From positions 53,748,663-53,812,662 of the forward strand of contig NC_059500.1 of the NCBI RefSeq assembly GCF_018139145.2: DNA of 64,000 nucleotides, given 5' to 3'. Position 1 is the first letter of the stretch. Each line of letters opens with the position of its first letter. Below, piece after piece: positions 12,358 to 23,400 of this stretch. A program made the position numbers and the translations under genes. The notes beneath the pieces are model-generated. The model saw only the letters and a list, made by a program, of their open reading frames with translations, was not told where the DNA came from and made no database searches. This DNA comes from Gymnogyps californianus (Eukaryota; Chordata; Aves; Accipitriformes; Cathartidae).

Positions 12358-12623
12358 GTGGTGCCCAGTGACAGGACCAGAGGCAATGGGCACAGACTGA
12401 AACACAGGAGGCTCCAGCTGAAAATGAGGAAACACTTTTTTACTGTGATGGTGACTGAGCCCTGGCACAGGTTGTCCAGAGAGGTTGTGGAGTCTCCATC
12501 CTTGGAGATATTCAAAAGCCATCCGGACATGGTCCTGGGCAACCACCTGGAGGTGGCCCTGCTGGAGCAGGAGGTTAGACCAGATGATCTCCAGAGGACC
12601 CTTCCAACCTCAACCATTCTGTG
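12358..12623 (+). mobile_element. CR1 LINE fragment (3' end)
   Basis: The sequence matches the 3' tail of avian CR1. It has the segment about a gamma-like stretch of 'cacaggttgtccagagagg', then 'cttggagatattcaaaa', then 'gttagaccagatgatctcc', ending near 'ccattctgtg'. It encodes the C-terminal end of the reverse-transcriptase ORF and the 3' UTR. It is heavily 5'-truncated, as usual for CR1. Open frames on both strands here belong to the repeat. Confidence 0.93.
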
Positions 12624-14949
12624 TTTAACACCAGAAGGATCTAATTGTTTTTGCTAGACCCATTAAAGTTTGAAACAACACATTTTTTTTGTGGAGGGAA
12701 AAATAAAGGGAGGAAGAAGAATGAACATTAGTGAAGAGCATAAACTTGCGTATTTGGCCAAATGGTTCAGTGTTTCTCTCGTATAATCCCAGATGAACTC
12801 AATGGGATTTTCAAAGGTGAAAGAGATGCAGGGAAAGTTTCTGTAGATACCAGTGTGTGTAAAACAGTAAGTGTACGCTATCACAGTCTATCAAGTTCCC
12901 AAGCAACATGCCAGCCCTTGCGCAGTACTCTGAAAATGTCATAGAGCTCATTGTCAAATCATGTGTTTTCCTGAAGAAAAGCTTCACTTCTGGGAGAGGG
13001 TAATAACTGAGCAGTACTGTTTGTTCTTGTCAGAATCAAAACTGAGACACAGAGAAAATCCATGTGATACCAAAACCAGTCTCTGGCCCTTCCTTGTCTC
13101 AAGCAGTGTTGGGAGCAAAATGTCAACTGATTGAATATTTTGTGTTCTGAATGAATCTCTTGTTAATATTATAAGAAGGAAGGGAAAAAAAACTCAACTT
13201 TATCATGGATCTGTGGTGCCACCTGGTATGTAAGTGCACAATGCTGCTGTTGAGGAACTGGATGGATGAGAAGGTGAAACACCACGTCCTGGTTCTATCT
13301 CAGTTTTTTTATAAAATCTTATTTCTCTGAGGTGGTGCTGCTAACTCCATCAGTGTAAAGTCACTGGAATTGACATATGGTTTCCACAGGTGTTACCTTT
13401 TTAAAGATAACATTTCAGGAGAAGAGGATGGAAGAGGAGGAGTACTTAGGAGAAACCCCAAAGCAACCCAGGCCTTTTGTAATAGCCAGCAACCTGTGGC
13501 AAGCCTAGGACACTCTGGTGAATCTTGATGATAGGTAGGAAATGAATGTTTCTAGTGTAACTGAAAATAACATGTTTGACCTTTTAAAAACAATAGCAGT
13601 TGGTTTTATGCTGTTGCCAGTGTGATTCCATCTTTCTAGGACAAGATCCTGGGATTTTTATTAATTTATTTCCCTTAATTGATAATAGTTATTTTTCTCT
13701 GGCATTTGAAGCTTCCTACAGCAGACAGAGCAAAGAAACATAAGTACCTTGACACCTGATTTAGTAAAGGCTTTAGTTTTGAGTTTTATGGGAATTTCAG
13801 TGGAAACTCAAGTATTTCAGTGCTAAATCTACATTAACAGTAACACAGTACAGTAGGAGTGAATAAGGAGATTATACGCCTTTCAGTTGGTGCTGAGGAT
13901 CCTCATCTCTCCATGGTTTGGGGATTTACTTTGAAGTAGGTATTATCTGGCTTCCAGGGCTGAACAGTTCCACTGTAGGCCTGATTTGGAGCTTTTTAAA
14001 AAGAAGCTATTCCTCAAATTGCTGCTACCTCAACTGTAGGCACCTCCAGGAAGCAACAACATGTCCTGTAGACTGCCTTGCAGAGACACTGTTAATATGT
14101 TGTCATCCTGAAAGCCTGGTTCATGAAAGTAAGTTCCTCCTGAAGTAATTTCCAAGTGAAACTGTGGTCATTAGTATCAGACTCATCTCCCTGTGCTCCA
14201 TCTCTGAACAATGTACAGTAAAGAAGGAGTGGTAGTCTTAATCCTGCAGTAGGTATGCCAAGAGGATGCCATGAATGCAGTGGTGCCTGTGTTCCTGCAC
14301 CTTATTTTTTCAAAGAAAAAAGATTGGATAGCTTTCTGGCAGTGTTTTTCTTTGCTGCTACTTTGTGCGCGGTTGACTGGAGGTTCTGAGCCGAGGGGAT
14401 TGTTCGGATTTATGGGACTTTCTCCATGAGATGCAGGATGACCAACTATGGGTGAAAACCTTTTGGATGCAGTCAGGCACTATCAAGGTGAGGCAGAGTT
14501 ATGACTTTCCTTGCATGTAATTTCAGGAGGCCATACCTGGATTCAAGAGAATGGTGGTGCTTTCTAAAGCCTCACAGTCCTGTTTCCACCAGTGAGTGGC
14601 TAAGTGGTTTGGGGTGAGAAACTCCTTGCAGGTCAGCTGCTGATTTAAGTCTCTGAGGCCATCTCAGAAACTCTTTGTTTGAAGAGAGTATAGGCAACAC
14701 TGACTACATCATTAGCCGCTTGGAACAAAACAGCCCTTTGCAAGTAATCCTTGCAGTAATAGTCCAGTGAAACTTAACTTGGAATATTGCTGCTGCAGCT
14801 GAAGTAAAAGCAGTCCCAAAATGAATACAAACACTCGGTACTTTTTCTGTGCTGTTAAACACATACATAGTTATCAGCTGACAGAGTGTCCAGGTGACTA
14901 ATACTATTCAGTGCGTTTAGCAAAAAAAGTACAAGAACAACTTTTCATT
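12624..14949. other. intergenic DNA between CR1 copies, nothing recognised
   Basis: Several open frames of 60-76 codons occur, but none has splice signals or a recognisable protein. No clear repeat was identified. Confidence 0.5.
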
Positions 14950-15520
14950 TCTCCCTTCACAGGGTCCAAGGATCCTGTTCAGACTGGTGGGGACCTGAGG
15001 AGGTCTCCAGCCCCAGCCCCTGCCCAGAGCAGAGCCAGTTCTGGGCTCAGACCGGGCTGCTCAGGGCTTCACCCAATTGGGGCATGAAACCCCCAAGGAT
15101 GGAGACAGCCCAACCTCCCTGGGCCCCGGCTCCACTGCTGGGTTGTCCTTGTGGCTCCAGCCTGAGCCTCTCATGTTTCAGCTTGTGCCGCTGCCTCTCG
15201 CCCTCCTGCCATGTGCTGCTGTGAAGAGCCTGGCTGCTTCTCCTCCATCCCTCCCATCAGTGCCGGAGATGCTGTTGGGTCCCCCCAAAGCTGTCTTTCC
15301 TCCTGGCTGAACCAGCCCCGGTCCTGCAGCCTCTCAGTGGTCCTCTGCTGAACTCAGTCATGTTTATCAACTTCTTTCCTGTACTTGGTGCCCCAAAATG
15401 GATGCACAACTGCGGAGCAGAGGGGAATAATCACCTCCCTTGATCTACTCTCTGTGCCCCTGTTCATACAGCCCAGGATGCCACTAGCCTTCTTTACTGC
15501 CCATGTCAGATGTCAGGTCA
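14950..15520 (-). mobile_element. CR1 LINE fragment, reverse orientation, GC-rich
   Basis: A GC-rich block within AT-rich flanks. It contains phrases typical of CR1 read on the minus strand, such as 'gcagaggggaataatcacc' and 'cagcccaggatgcc', and a region corresponding to the CR1 ORF2 3' part. The boundaries are approximate. A 77-codon open frame at 15,077-15,310 lies wholly inside the repeat. Confidence 0.85.
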
Positions 15521-16014
15521 TATCAAAATACAGAAATCGGTGACAGGGCTTGTAAATAAAATACAGAATTTTAACAGAAAGAGGTGGAAACTGCATCTAT
15601 TAAACATCTCTCCATTCCTCCCCCCCTCCAACAATTCCCCTTCCTTTCTAAAATGAAGAGTCGTTTTAAATACTGGAACACTGCAGAAGATTGAAGAATA
15701 CTACTGTCTAGAAAAATCAAAGTTTTTCAATTGACATGATTGAAAAATGTTTTGTCAGAAATTTCAGGGCCTTGCTACAAGACACTGCCCACCCAGTTGT
15801 GTCCCTTCCAATGTGCGTCCTGCAATCAAGCCCTCACAGACAGCTGACTTATTAGTGGTTCAGCTAATTGCCTGTAAGTGAAATTAAATTTTTAAATAAT
15901 TGTTATTTTAGATGAGTGATTTATGTTGAACTTGGCTTCACAGATGACCAAAAAAAAAGTGGTTTGGATACAGACTCTTTTTATTCTCATAAATTGAATA
16001 TTTGCTCAAAGAGC

Positions 16015-16105
16015 CTCAGGATAGTTGAAATGTGGGACTAAAGAGGACCTCAGGAAGTCATCTAGTCCATCCCACTGTTCTGAAGCACAGCTGAATAGAT
16101 TCTCT
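16015..16105 (-). mobile_element. old CR1 3' tail fragment
   Basis: The stretch with 'gaggacctcaggaagtcatc' and 'tagtccatccca' is the reverse complement of the CR1 3'-end sequence and has drifted more than the two larger copies. The right boundary is unclear. Confidence 0.65.
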
Positions 16106-16691
16106 CTCATGTCTTATCGATTCTCTGATACCTGTTTTCATATTCTCCCTATAGTCTGTTTCTATGCTTAACAGGCTACAATGAAGTTTTTTCCCCATTA
16201 CATAACTCTGCCTTGCTGCAAATTATATCAATTACTAATTGCCTTAACAAGGAAAGGAATTAATTGTCTTCTTTATCTCAACCTATTATGGATTTGAAGG
16301 CTGTTCTCATGCTCTGTACAGATTTTGGCTTCTAAACCAGAAAAGCTTTATTTCTTACACTTTTTCTTTAGGCTGTGTTTTCTTAACCTTTCTCATTCTT
16401 GTTCTGCTTAATTCTTTGCAACTTATGTACCTCTTCCAGTTAAAGCCTTGCAAGCATCTTTATCTCCTCTATCTTAGCATAGCACAGAAAGACATTTACT
16501 ATTTTTAATATAGGGTTGTATTTGGGATTCTTACTCGGTTTGAAGTCCACTGTAGCCTTAGGTCTTCCTCTGTTATTCATCAATCCTTCTTCATTTTATG
16601 TGTGTGTATTTTGCTTTTTACTTCTGATATTTAGGACTGCATTTCTGTCTACTGAATTCTATTATTCATGTAACTTTCCCCATTTATCAGG

Positions 16692-16701
16692 TTTATTTAT
16701 T
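16692..16701 (-). terminator. candidate poly(A) signal for the SLC16 gene
   Basis: Two overlapping AATAAA hexamers on the minus strand, about 500 bases beyond the SLC16 stop codon. I found no nearer canonical AATAAA or ATTAAA. Unproven without transcript ends. Confidence 0.3.
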
Positions 16702-17196
16702 TCTCAGATCCCAGCCCTGCTCTGCAGAATACCTGCAAACCGTTTCGCTCAAAACTATATTCATGTACTCTCGCTTTCACGTCCAACTTGTTTACTGAAA
16801 ATACTGAGCACTACTTCCCCAAGCTAAACATCTGTGAGCTGATGCCTCTTCCTATTTGATAGTGATGGCTGCAGTCTGTATTTGGGGGGAGGGTTTCTAT
16901 CTGCTGCATACACACTTCATGGTAATTTCATTTAGACCATAGTTTCCCTATTTTGCTTATTGCGGCCCTGTGGGACTGTGTTGAAGACTTGTACAGTCAA
17001 AATGCAACTTCAACATCAAAATAATATGATAATGGTTACTGGTGTGGTTTGCTTGTAAATGAATGACTTTCTTCCTCAGTTTCAAACATTCCTATCCAAA
17101 ACTTCCATCATTTTATAAATCCTACTAATATTGAGTTTGGAGAAAATAAAACACTTCCATATGTCCTGAAATGCTATAAGAAGATGTCCGATGTAG

Positions 17197-17420
17197 TCAC
17201 ACCACTATGTCATGTTCTTGATACCTTCTGTTTTGAAGTTTCAGGAGATGGACGGAATGGTAGGGTAATGTTGACTTTTCTGGTTTAGTATTAGTCTGAC
17301 TTCTTTCTTTTCTCTGTTGGAGTTGATCTAAAGTAACTAAAAATCCAGCTGATAGAACAAGAGTGGCTCCTGCCATGTAGAAGCCTGCTCTGTAATCTCC
17401 AGCCATGTCTACGATCAGAC
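17197..17420 (-). CDS. SLC16 last coding exon (span 12 and C-terminus)
   Basis: Acceptor TTCTCTCCAG, entered in phase 1, TGA stop at 17,197-17,199. It encodes GLIVDMAGDY, the conserved family element before the last span, then the last span and a basic, hydrophilic cytosolic tail with RKERS and KPEKS. Confidence 0.9.
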
Positions 17421-20400
17421 CTGGAGAGAAACAAATGACAGCAATGTGATTGACAGAAAACCGGCTAATGTGAATTAACTCAGCAGTGTGAACATATCCT
17501 CTCACAAAGGGAGTATGCTGGCTACATACCTGTATTGCAGCTTTCTACATCATGCGTGCATGGAACATCACCCCATTATAGCATTTTAAAATTTGAAACA
17601 CAATTCACATCTCATTTGCTTTGCGTATGTGAATTGCTAGTAAAACAAAATGCTATACAGTTTGAAGCACTTTCCATCCTAAAACATGGCAGACAATGAA
17701 GGTAATGGCAGAAAAAACCCAAATCATGCAGCTTTGTATCTGAGTAGCCCCATGTTCTGTGGTGTAGCTGTCATCAGTGGCTGTAATTTGGACCATAACT
17801 GTACAGCACAAGAGAGTTTAAAGAAGGAAAGGAGAGGCCTCTGCTGGAGACACAGTTGGAGAGGTTGCCTGCAGTGTCATGGGCTTTCCTGTTCCATCAT
17901 TTTACAAAGAGTCACAGATGTTAACAGAAAGACCCTGGTTTTTAGGTAGCTTTAAGCCAACCAAAATACCTAATGCCATTGTGTACCGTACTGAAAAAAC
18001 AGTAGTATACTAGTAGTACTGCAGCAGTATATGTGGTAGTATCGGCTGCTCTGTGGGTACGATGGCAGGTTCATTTGTGGGCTGATGAAGGCTGCTTGCT
18101 TGGTCTCCCATTGGAACGTTTGTCCACATTTAGTGTACTCCCTAGCTGTCGTTCCAATCTAACATCGGTCCTGTTAGGTAAAGGAACTCTGAATCCAAAT
18201 CTTTTAGATTTTACTCTTAAAGTAGAAGAAAAGAGCTCGAGAAGCACTTAGGGTTCCCTCCTCTTCCATACCTTCTTTTTAGCTTACTATATATATGCAA
18301 AGGGGTGGCACTGATCCCCAGGTAATCAGTACTAGTGACCAGCCACTATATAAATGTCTTGTTATGTTTGTATTTTATTCAGATCTTCCCAACATACTTT
18401 TGATACGGTTCTGTCTCAAATTCTCTATAAATCTTCCTGGTTCCTATATTTTCAGAAGTAAATTAAAATGTTCCAGTATTCAGTCTGACCCGTTTACAAG
18501 CTATTAGTGGTGTCATTACCACAAAAGTCACTCTAGTGCGTGAGCAGTGATCTTTGGATGAGGACTTAGATCCACATTTTACAGGTCACATTGGTAATTT
18601 TTCTGCCATATCACTTTGTAAAGTCCCTACAGCTTGCAGCTTGTTTGTTCTGCATTTTTCCAAGATGACTTTGTCTCATTGCCAGCCCATAAATCCATGT
18701 GCTGTCTCATTGTCTGCTCTCTCTTCCCACTGTTTTTATGTGCTGCCTCCCCCATCTATTATATTGGTTAGCTCAAATGCTGTCTGAAAACAGCAGGCAT
18801 CTCTGTGAATATTTCCTTGAGGTTCACATAGCCTAATGTTTCAAGCTGTTCAATTTGACCTTGTGTAGAAACCCTCCCAACAATACCAGCATTTGTGCAA
18901 CATCACTAGTCTCAAATTTCAGTTTCTACTCCGAAAGTATGGATCTGCTGCTTGTCTCAAGGGTACACTTTCACAGCAAGACAGTGGGACTCTCAAGGAT
19001 ACACTTTCACAGCAAGACAGTGGGAGTCCATCAAGTGGGATTCTGTGGGATTCAGGAAGCAGGAACACCACCATGTGAACCCTGCCATTCTTCCCTGCTT
19101 TCATGTTGAACAGGTATCTCTCACACCACAGAGAAGAGAGGGAGCAAGATATTTTGGAGAGGAATTAAACTGACTCTTTGCTTTTATATACTTCTTGGTC
19201 CAGATACCCCTGAGCTAAAAAAGGGGGAAATTTGGGTCCAGATCCAGATTTTTTCAGTTTGGGTTACCATTCCCCTTTCTTCTTGTACCTGTATTTGGCA
19301 GAGTATCATCTTAACTTACCAGCAAGAGCAGGCCCCACAAAACCTCCAGTGCTTCGAATGAGCATGAAAAGTCCTAGAGCACTGTCAAAATCTGGCATGC
19401 CTACAACATCTGCTAGCACTGTAATGTGCACGGCGACTGTTGTACCAAAGAAGAATCCATAGAAGCCAGTGAATATTGCCAAGGACAGGTAATTGTTAGC
19501 CAGTGGCAAGAGCATCAGGGAAGTACTGATCAGCGTAATTGTCATTGTCAGCAAATGAATAGTTTTGCTAACGTGGAGATTGGCATACCAGCCACATAGC
19601 AGTCTGCCTGCAAAGTCCGCAATAGCCAAAACGGATAGGAGGGATGCAGTCCACGATTCATCTATTCCCAGGCTGTAGCTAAGTGGAACTAAAAATAACG
19701 GAGGAACAAAAAAACTCATAGCAGCTAATATGCCAAAAATGGCATAAAGTACAAACTCCAGTCGCCTCACAAGCATCCAGTTGAAGGTTTGGTGTGTGAT
19801 GGGAGACTTATCTTCTTTGTCTATCCTAGATGCATCATTGCCAGGTGGTGTCTCAGTTTCAGAATGGCTAGGCTCAAGGAGGCAGCTGCTTGCCAGGGGT
19901 CGCATCAGTACTCCACAGACACAAATATTGAGTTGGATGCCACCTATGATCAAGAGGGCACCTTTCCATCCATATTGACCAATCAACCACTGGAAAAATG
20001 GCCCAAACGTGAATGCAAAGGCACATTCTCCGGCACTGGCAACAGCATTGGCCAAAGCTCTTTTCTTGGAGAAATAATGGCTAACAATGCTAATGGCTGG
20101 TGTCCATGAAAAGGAAATCCCAAGTCCTGAAAAACACCAATACAAATAGCACCATTTAGACACTATTGAGGTATTTTGTGAGGGTGGAAATTGAAGCAGT
20201 CAGTGCTCCTACATTTGCAAAGTTAAAAACTGGTAAAGAAAAACATTTTTGTTCCTAGCAGCAGCATGAGCTCAGCTGTGCTATGTGAAAGAGTATATTT
20301 GTGGCATGTGTTCTGTAAGAGTAAGTTGTATGTTCAAGCAAAAAAGCAGGAGTATGAATTATACACTATCATATTCTCACTGTGGAAAAAAAAACCCTTG

Positions 20401-23400
20401 GTTTGACAAGTTTGCCACTGGGTGAGAAATCACACGTCCATGTGGTTGAAACTAGACAGATGTCAGAGTGTCCATGCTGTCCTAATTAAGGCTGGTACTA
20501 GATCAGACCGCCGGGTTAAGCTGAGCTGTGTTCAGGGTAGAAAGTGAGGGAGGATGTGAAGGAAGCTGATGTATTACCTCTATTTGCTCTTCATTTTCTT
20601 GCCCGACTGCTTTAAGCAGGCTTCAAACCTGCTCTAACTTACAGTGATTTTAGTGGCTCCCTAGAAACTATTTGGCAGACCAGGACTGCCAAAGGGCTCA
20701 AATTCCAGATACTTTCTCAGGCATCCAGCATGGAACTGGGAATGGTTTACTTTATTCCCTGCCAGCGTTGCTTCCTGTTCCAGGAAAATCTGATAGCTGT
20801 TGGAGACAACTTTCTGGCCTGTTTTCACCTGGAGTAAAGGAAGGATTGGAATCAACTGAAAGCCTGGGCCTGTGTTCAAAACATGAGATTATTGGATAGA
20901 AAGTACAAAATTTAGGATGTCTATGTCCTTGTACTTCAGCACCCTTTAGGTTCTTTAAACCTTCACAGAGCTCTTGGCTCTGAGTGAAAAACACAACACT
21001 TTTCATGTTCTGGTTGCATATAATTTGCAGGTGAGAATTACTAGCATCTAGTTATTCACCTTCTTTGTCGTTGCAGGTTTCTACCACAAATTCTTACTTC
21101 CAGAGTAGGACATGAGGGAAATGACCTTTAAAGAGGGTTGCTGGTTCTAGTTGCTCATAAAATCAAAACAGAAATCAGATTTTAAAACTCCTACCATTAG
21201 CACCCTCAAATAAGGGCTCTGAGTTGCTGGTGAAAGAAATCCATAAAGTCATACCCTGTAGGAAGCCAATCGTTGCATACATCCAGACCATGTTGAGTCC
21301 AAGAAATCCCAGTGCCATTCCTGAAAAAGCCAGGAGTCCTCCAGTGATCACAACTGCCCGATGGGTGTATCGTACACATAGTGAGCTGGCAACAGGGGCT
21401 GGATCAGGAGCAAAATAGGAGAAAGATAAATATGTTAGGAACATTAAGCTGATTGACAGGACCGAACAATCAAATAAAGCATTTGGAGGAGAAAAACCCT
21501 TATAATGCTTGTCTCAAACAGCCTGAATTCTGCTGGACAGGGGGAGTCAATCGAGATTTTAAAATTGGATCCTTGCTGATAGGGAAATTACTGTCCCTGC
21601 GGCACAGATCTTAAAATATATTCAAAATATGTGGACTCTTTTAAAGGGAAAGAGCATTTCAGTGCCTTCCTTGCAGAACAGTTCTACTGAATTTCACATA
21701 AGGATACAACTAGCGACATAACAGAAATTCGTGTGGCGTTTTAGCAGAAAGTGAAACCCCAGCCATAGAATCTCTAGGTTAATCTATAAAAATTGTATTA
21801 TTGAGATTGTGTTATTGATATGGCTGGCATGAAAACTTTCTGGAGAAAACTAATCTTTATCTTCTAAAGCTTTGCAAAATCATCTGTTCATGGAATTGCA
21901 AATTTTTTTTGAAGGACCAAAAATCAAGGTTTATTTTGAGGTAATATTTTTCCAGGAAATTTGCAGTCCATTTCTTAAATTTTTATTTCAGTGATACAGT
22001 TTCTCTCAGCAGACTGCAGGCACTCTTCAACACACGAGGGCAAAGTTGCACCAGGTACAGATCTGACTTGGTGCAGCAATTCCAAAAACCAAAGCACTGG
22101 CCTCCAGTCGCTGTCTGGAAGCACCTGAAATGTTGGGGATATTTTTGCTTAATTAAGGATTGGTTATACTGCCTGGCTGTTTTTCCATCAGCATCACAGA
22201 GTTAAGATCAAGGCCACACCGATCATGGAAAGGCACTCTCTGTTCCTTGGGGATAGTTTCGAACCCCAAGTATAGGATTTTTTTTAGATAACCATGGCCA
22301 CTAGAGGGTTCCCAAGCAACACCTGACACCACCAGTTCTCGGTGGGGTTTCGTAGTGCCCACAGGGAGTCAGCTCCTTACAATTGATTAATAGTCTGGAA
22401 ACTGGAGCTCGGGGATAAAACGTAATTCGGTTAAGGAGGGCCATGCTTACAAACTGAAATAAGTGGGGAGACAACGAAGAGAGGGCAGTCAGCAAGGGAG
22501 GTTTTACAGTAGTTTGTAGGGGCAGGCTGTTGTATGTTCACCTGTGTTAAGTAAGATAAGAATGAAGAGAATTTGGTAGCTAGGACAAGTGAAATAAACC
22601 TGGCAGAGAGATATTAATGGCTGCAATATCTGCAGGATGTACATTGTCTGACAGCAGGTAGCTGGCAGAAGTTATACAAACCCCAAATGTCTCACCAGCA
22701 TTTACATCAAAAATACAATTATTTGATAAGCATGTAAAAATGATACTGGAATTCAGTCATCATCTATAAGATGTAGTGAAGGGATGAGACAGGATAAAGC
22801 ACGTACAGTTGAAGAATCATATGTATATGATGAACAAAAGAAGAGAAAAATAGACTCAGTATAACAGGAGAGATCCATGGAAGTGCTTAAAGACAAGAGA
22901 AAGATCTGCAGTTGGAGCAGAAATACTACCAAAAAGCAATTCTTTTAATAGAGAATGAGGAGAAGAAATAGGCAGAAATTGAACATGGGGTAGCAGGAGA
23001 AAGAAAGAAGCTAGCCACAGAACTGGAAATGGAGAAGATAGCTAGGATCCAGAGTCTGAAAGGACAAAGGGCAATACACAGAAAACTTACAAACAGTGGA
23101 AAGGGATGATAATCATAGTGCAAAAAGAAAGGTGATGGGAGATGTATATCAGTACGAAGAGAAGGCCCCTCTGTGATGGGGAGAATCCTTGCTGTGGTAA
23201 ATTGTTGCAGGCGCAAACCCCAAAAGTAGAAGCACATGCTCTCCTTCCACACAAGACACAGAGCTGGTGTTGAAAGGATCCAAATGGGAAAATTAATAAT
23301 TCACTGATCATCCTTCATACTGAGCCAAATGACACTGAAGGTTTTCCAGAGGAACATATTAAGAAAGACTAAGCCAGGCCAGGAAAGATGCTCAAAGAAG

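Noticed and set aside
12258..12657. Open frames of about 95-120 codons on both strands
   Set aside because: They lie inside a CR1 LINE fragment.
15077..15310. Open frame of 77 codons
   Set aside because: Lies inside a reverse-oriented CR1 copy.
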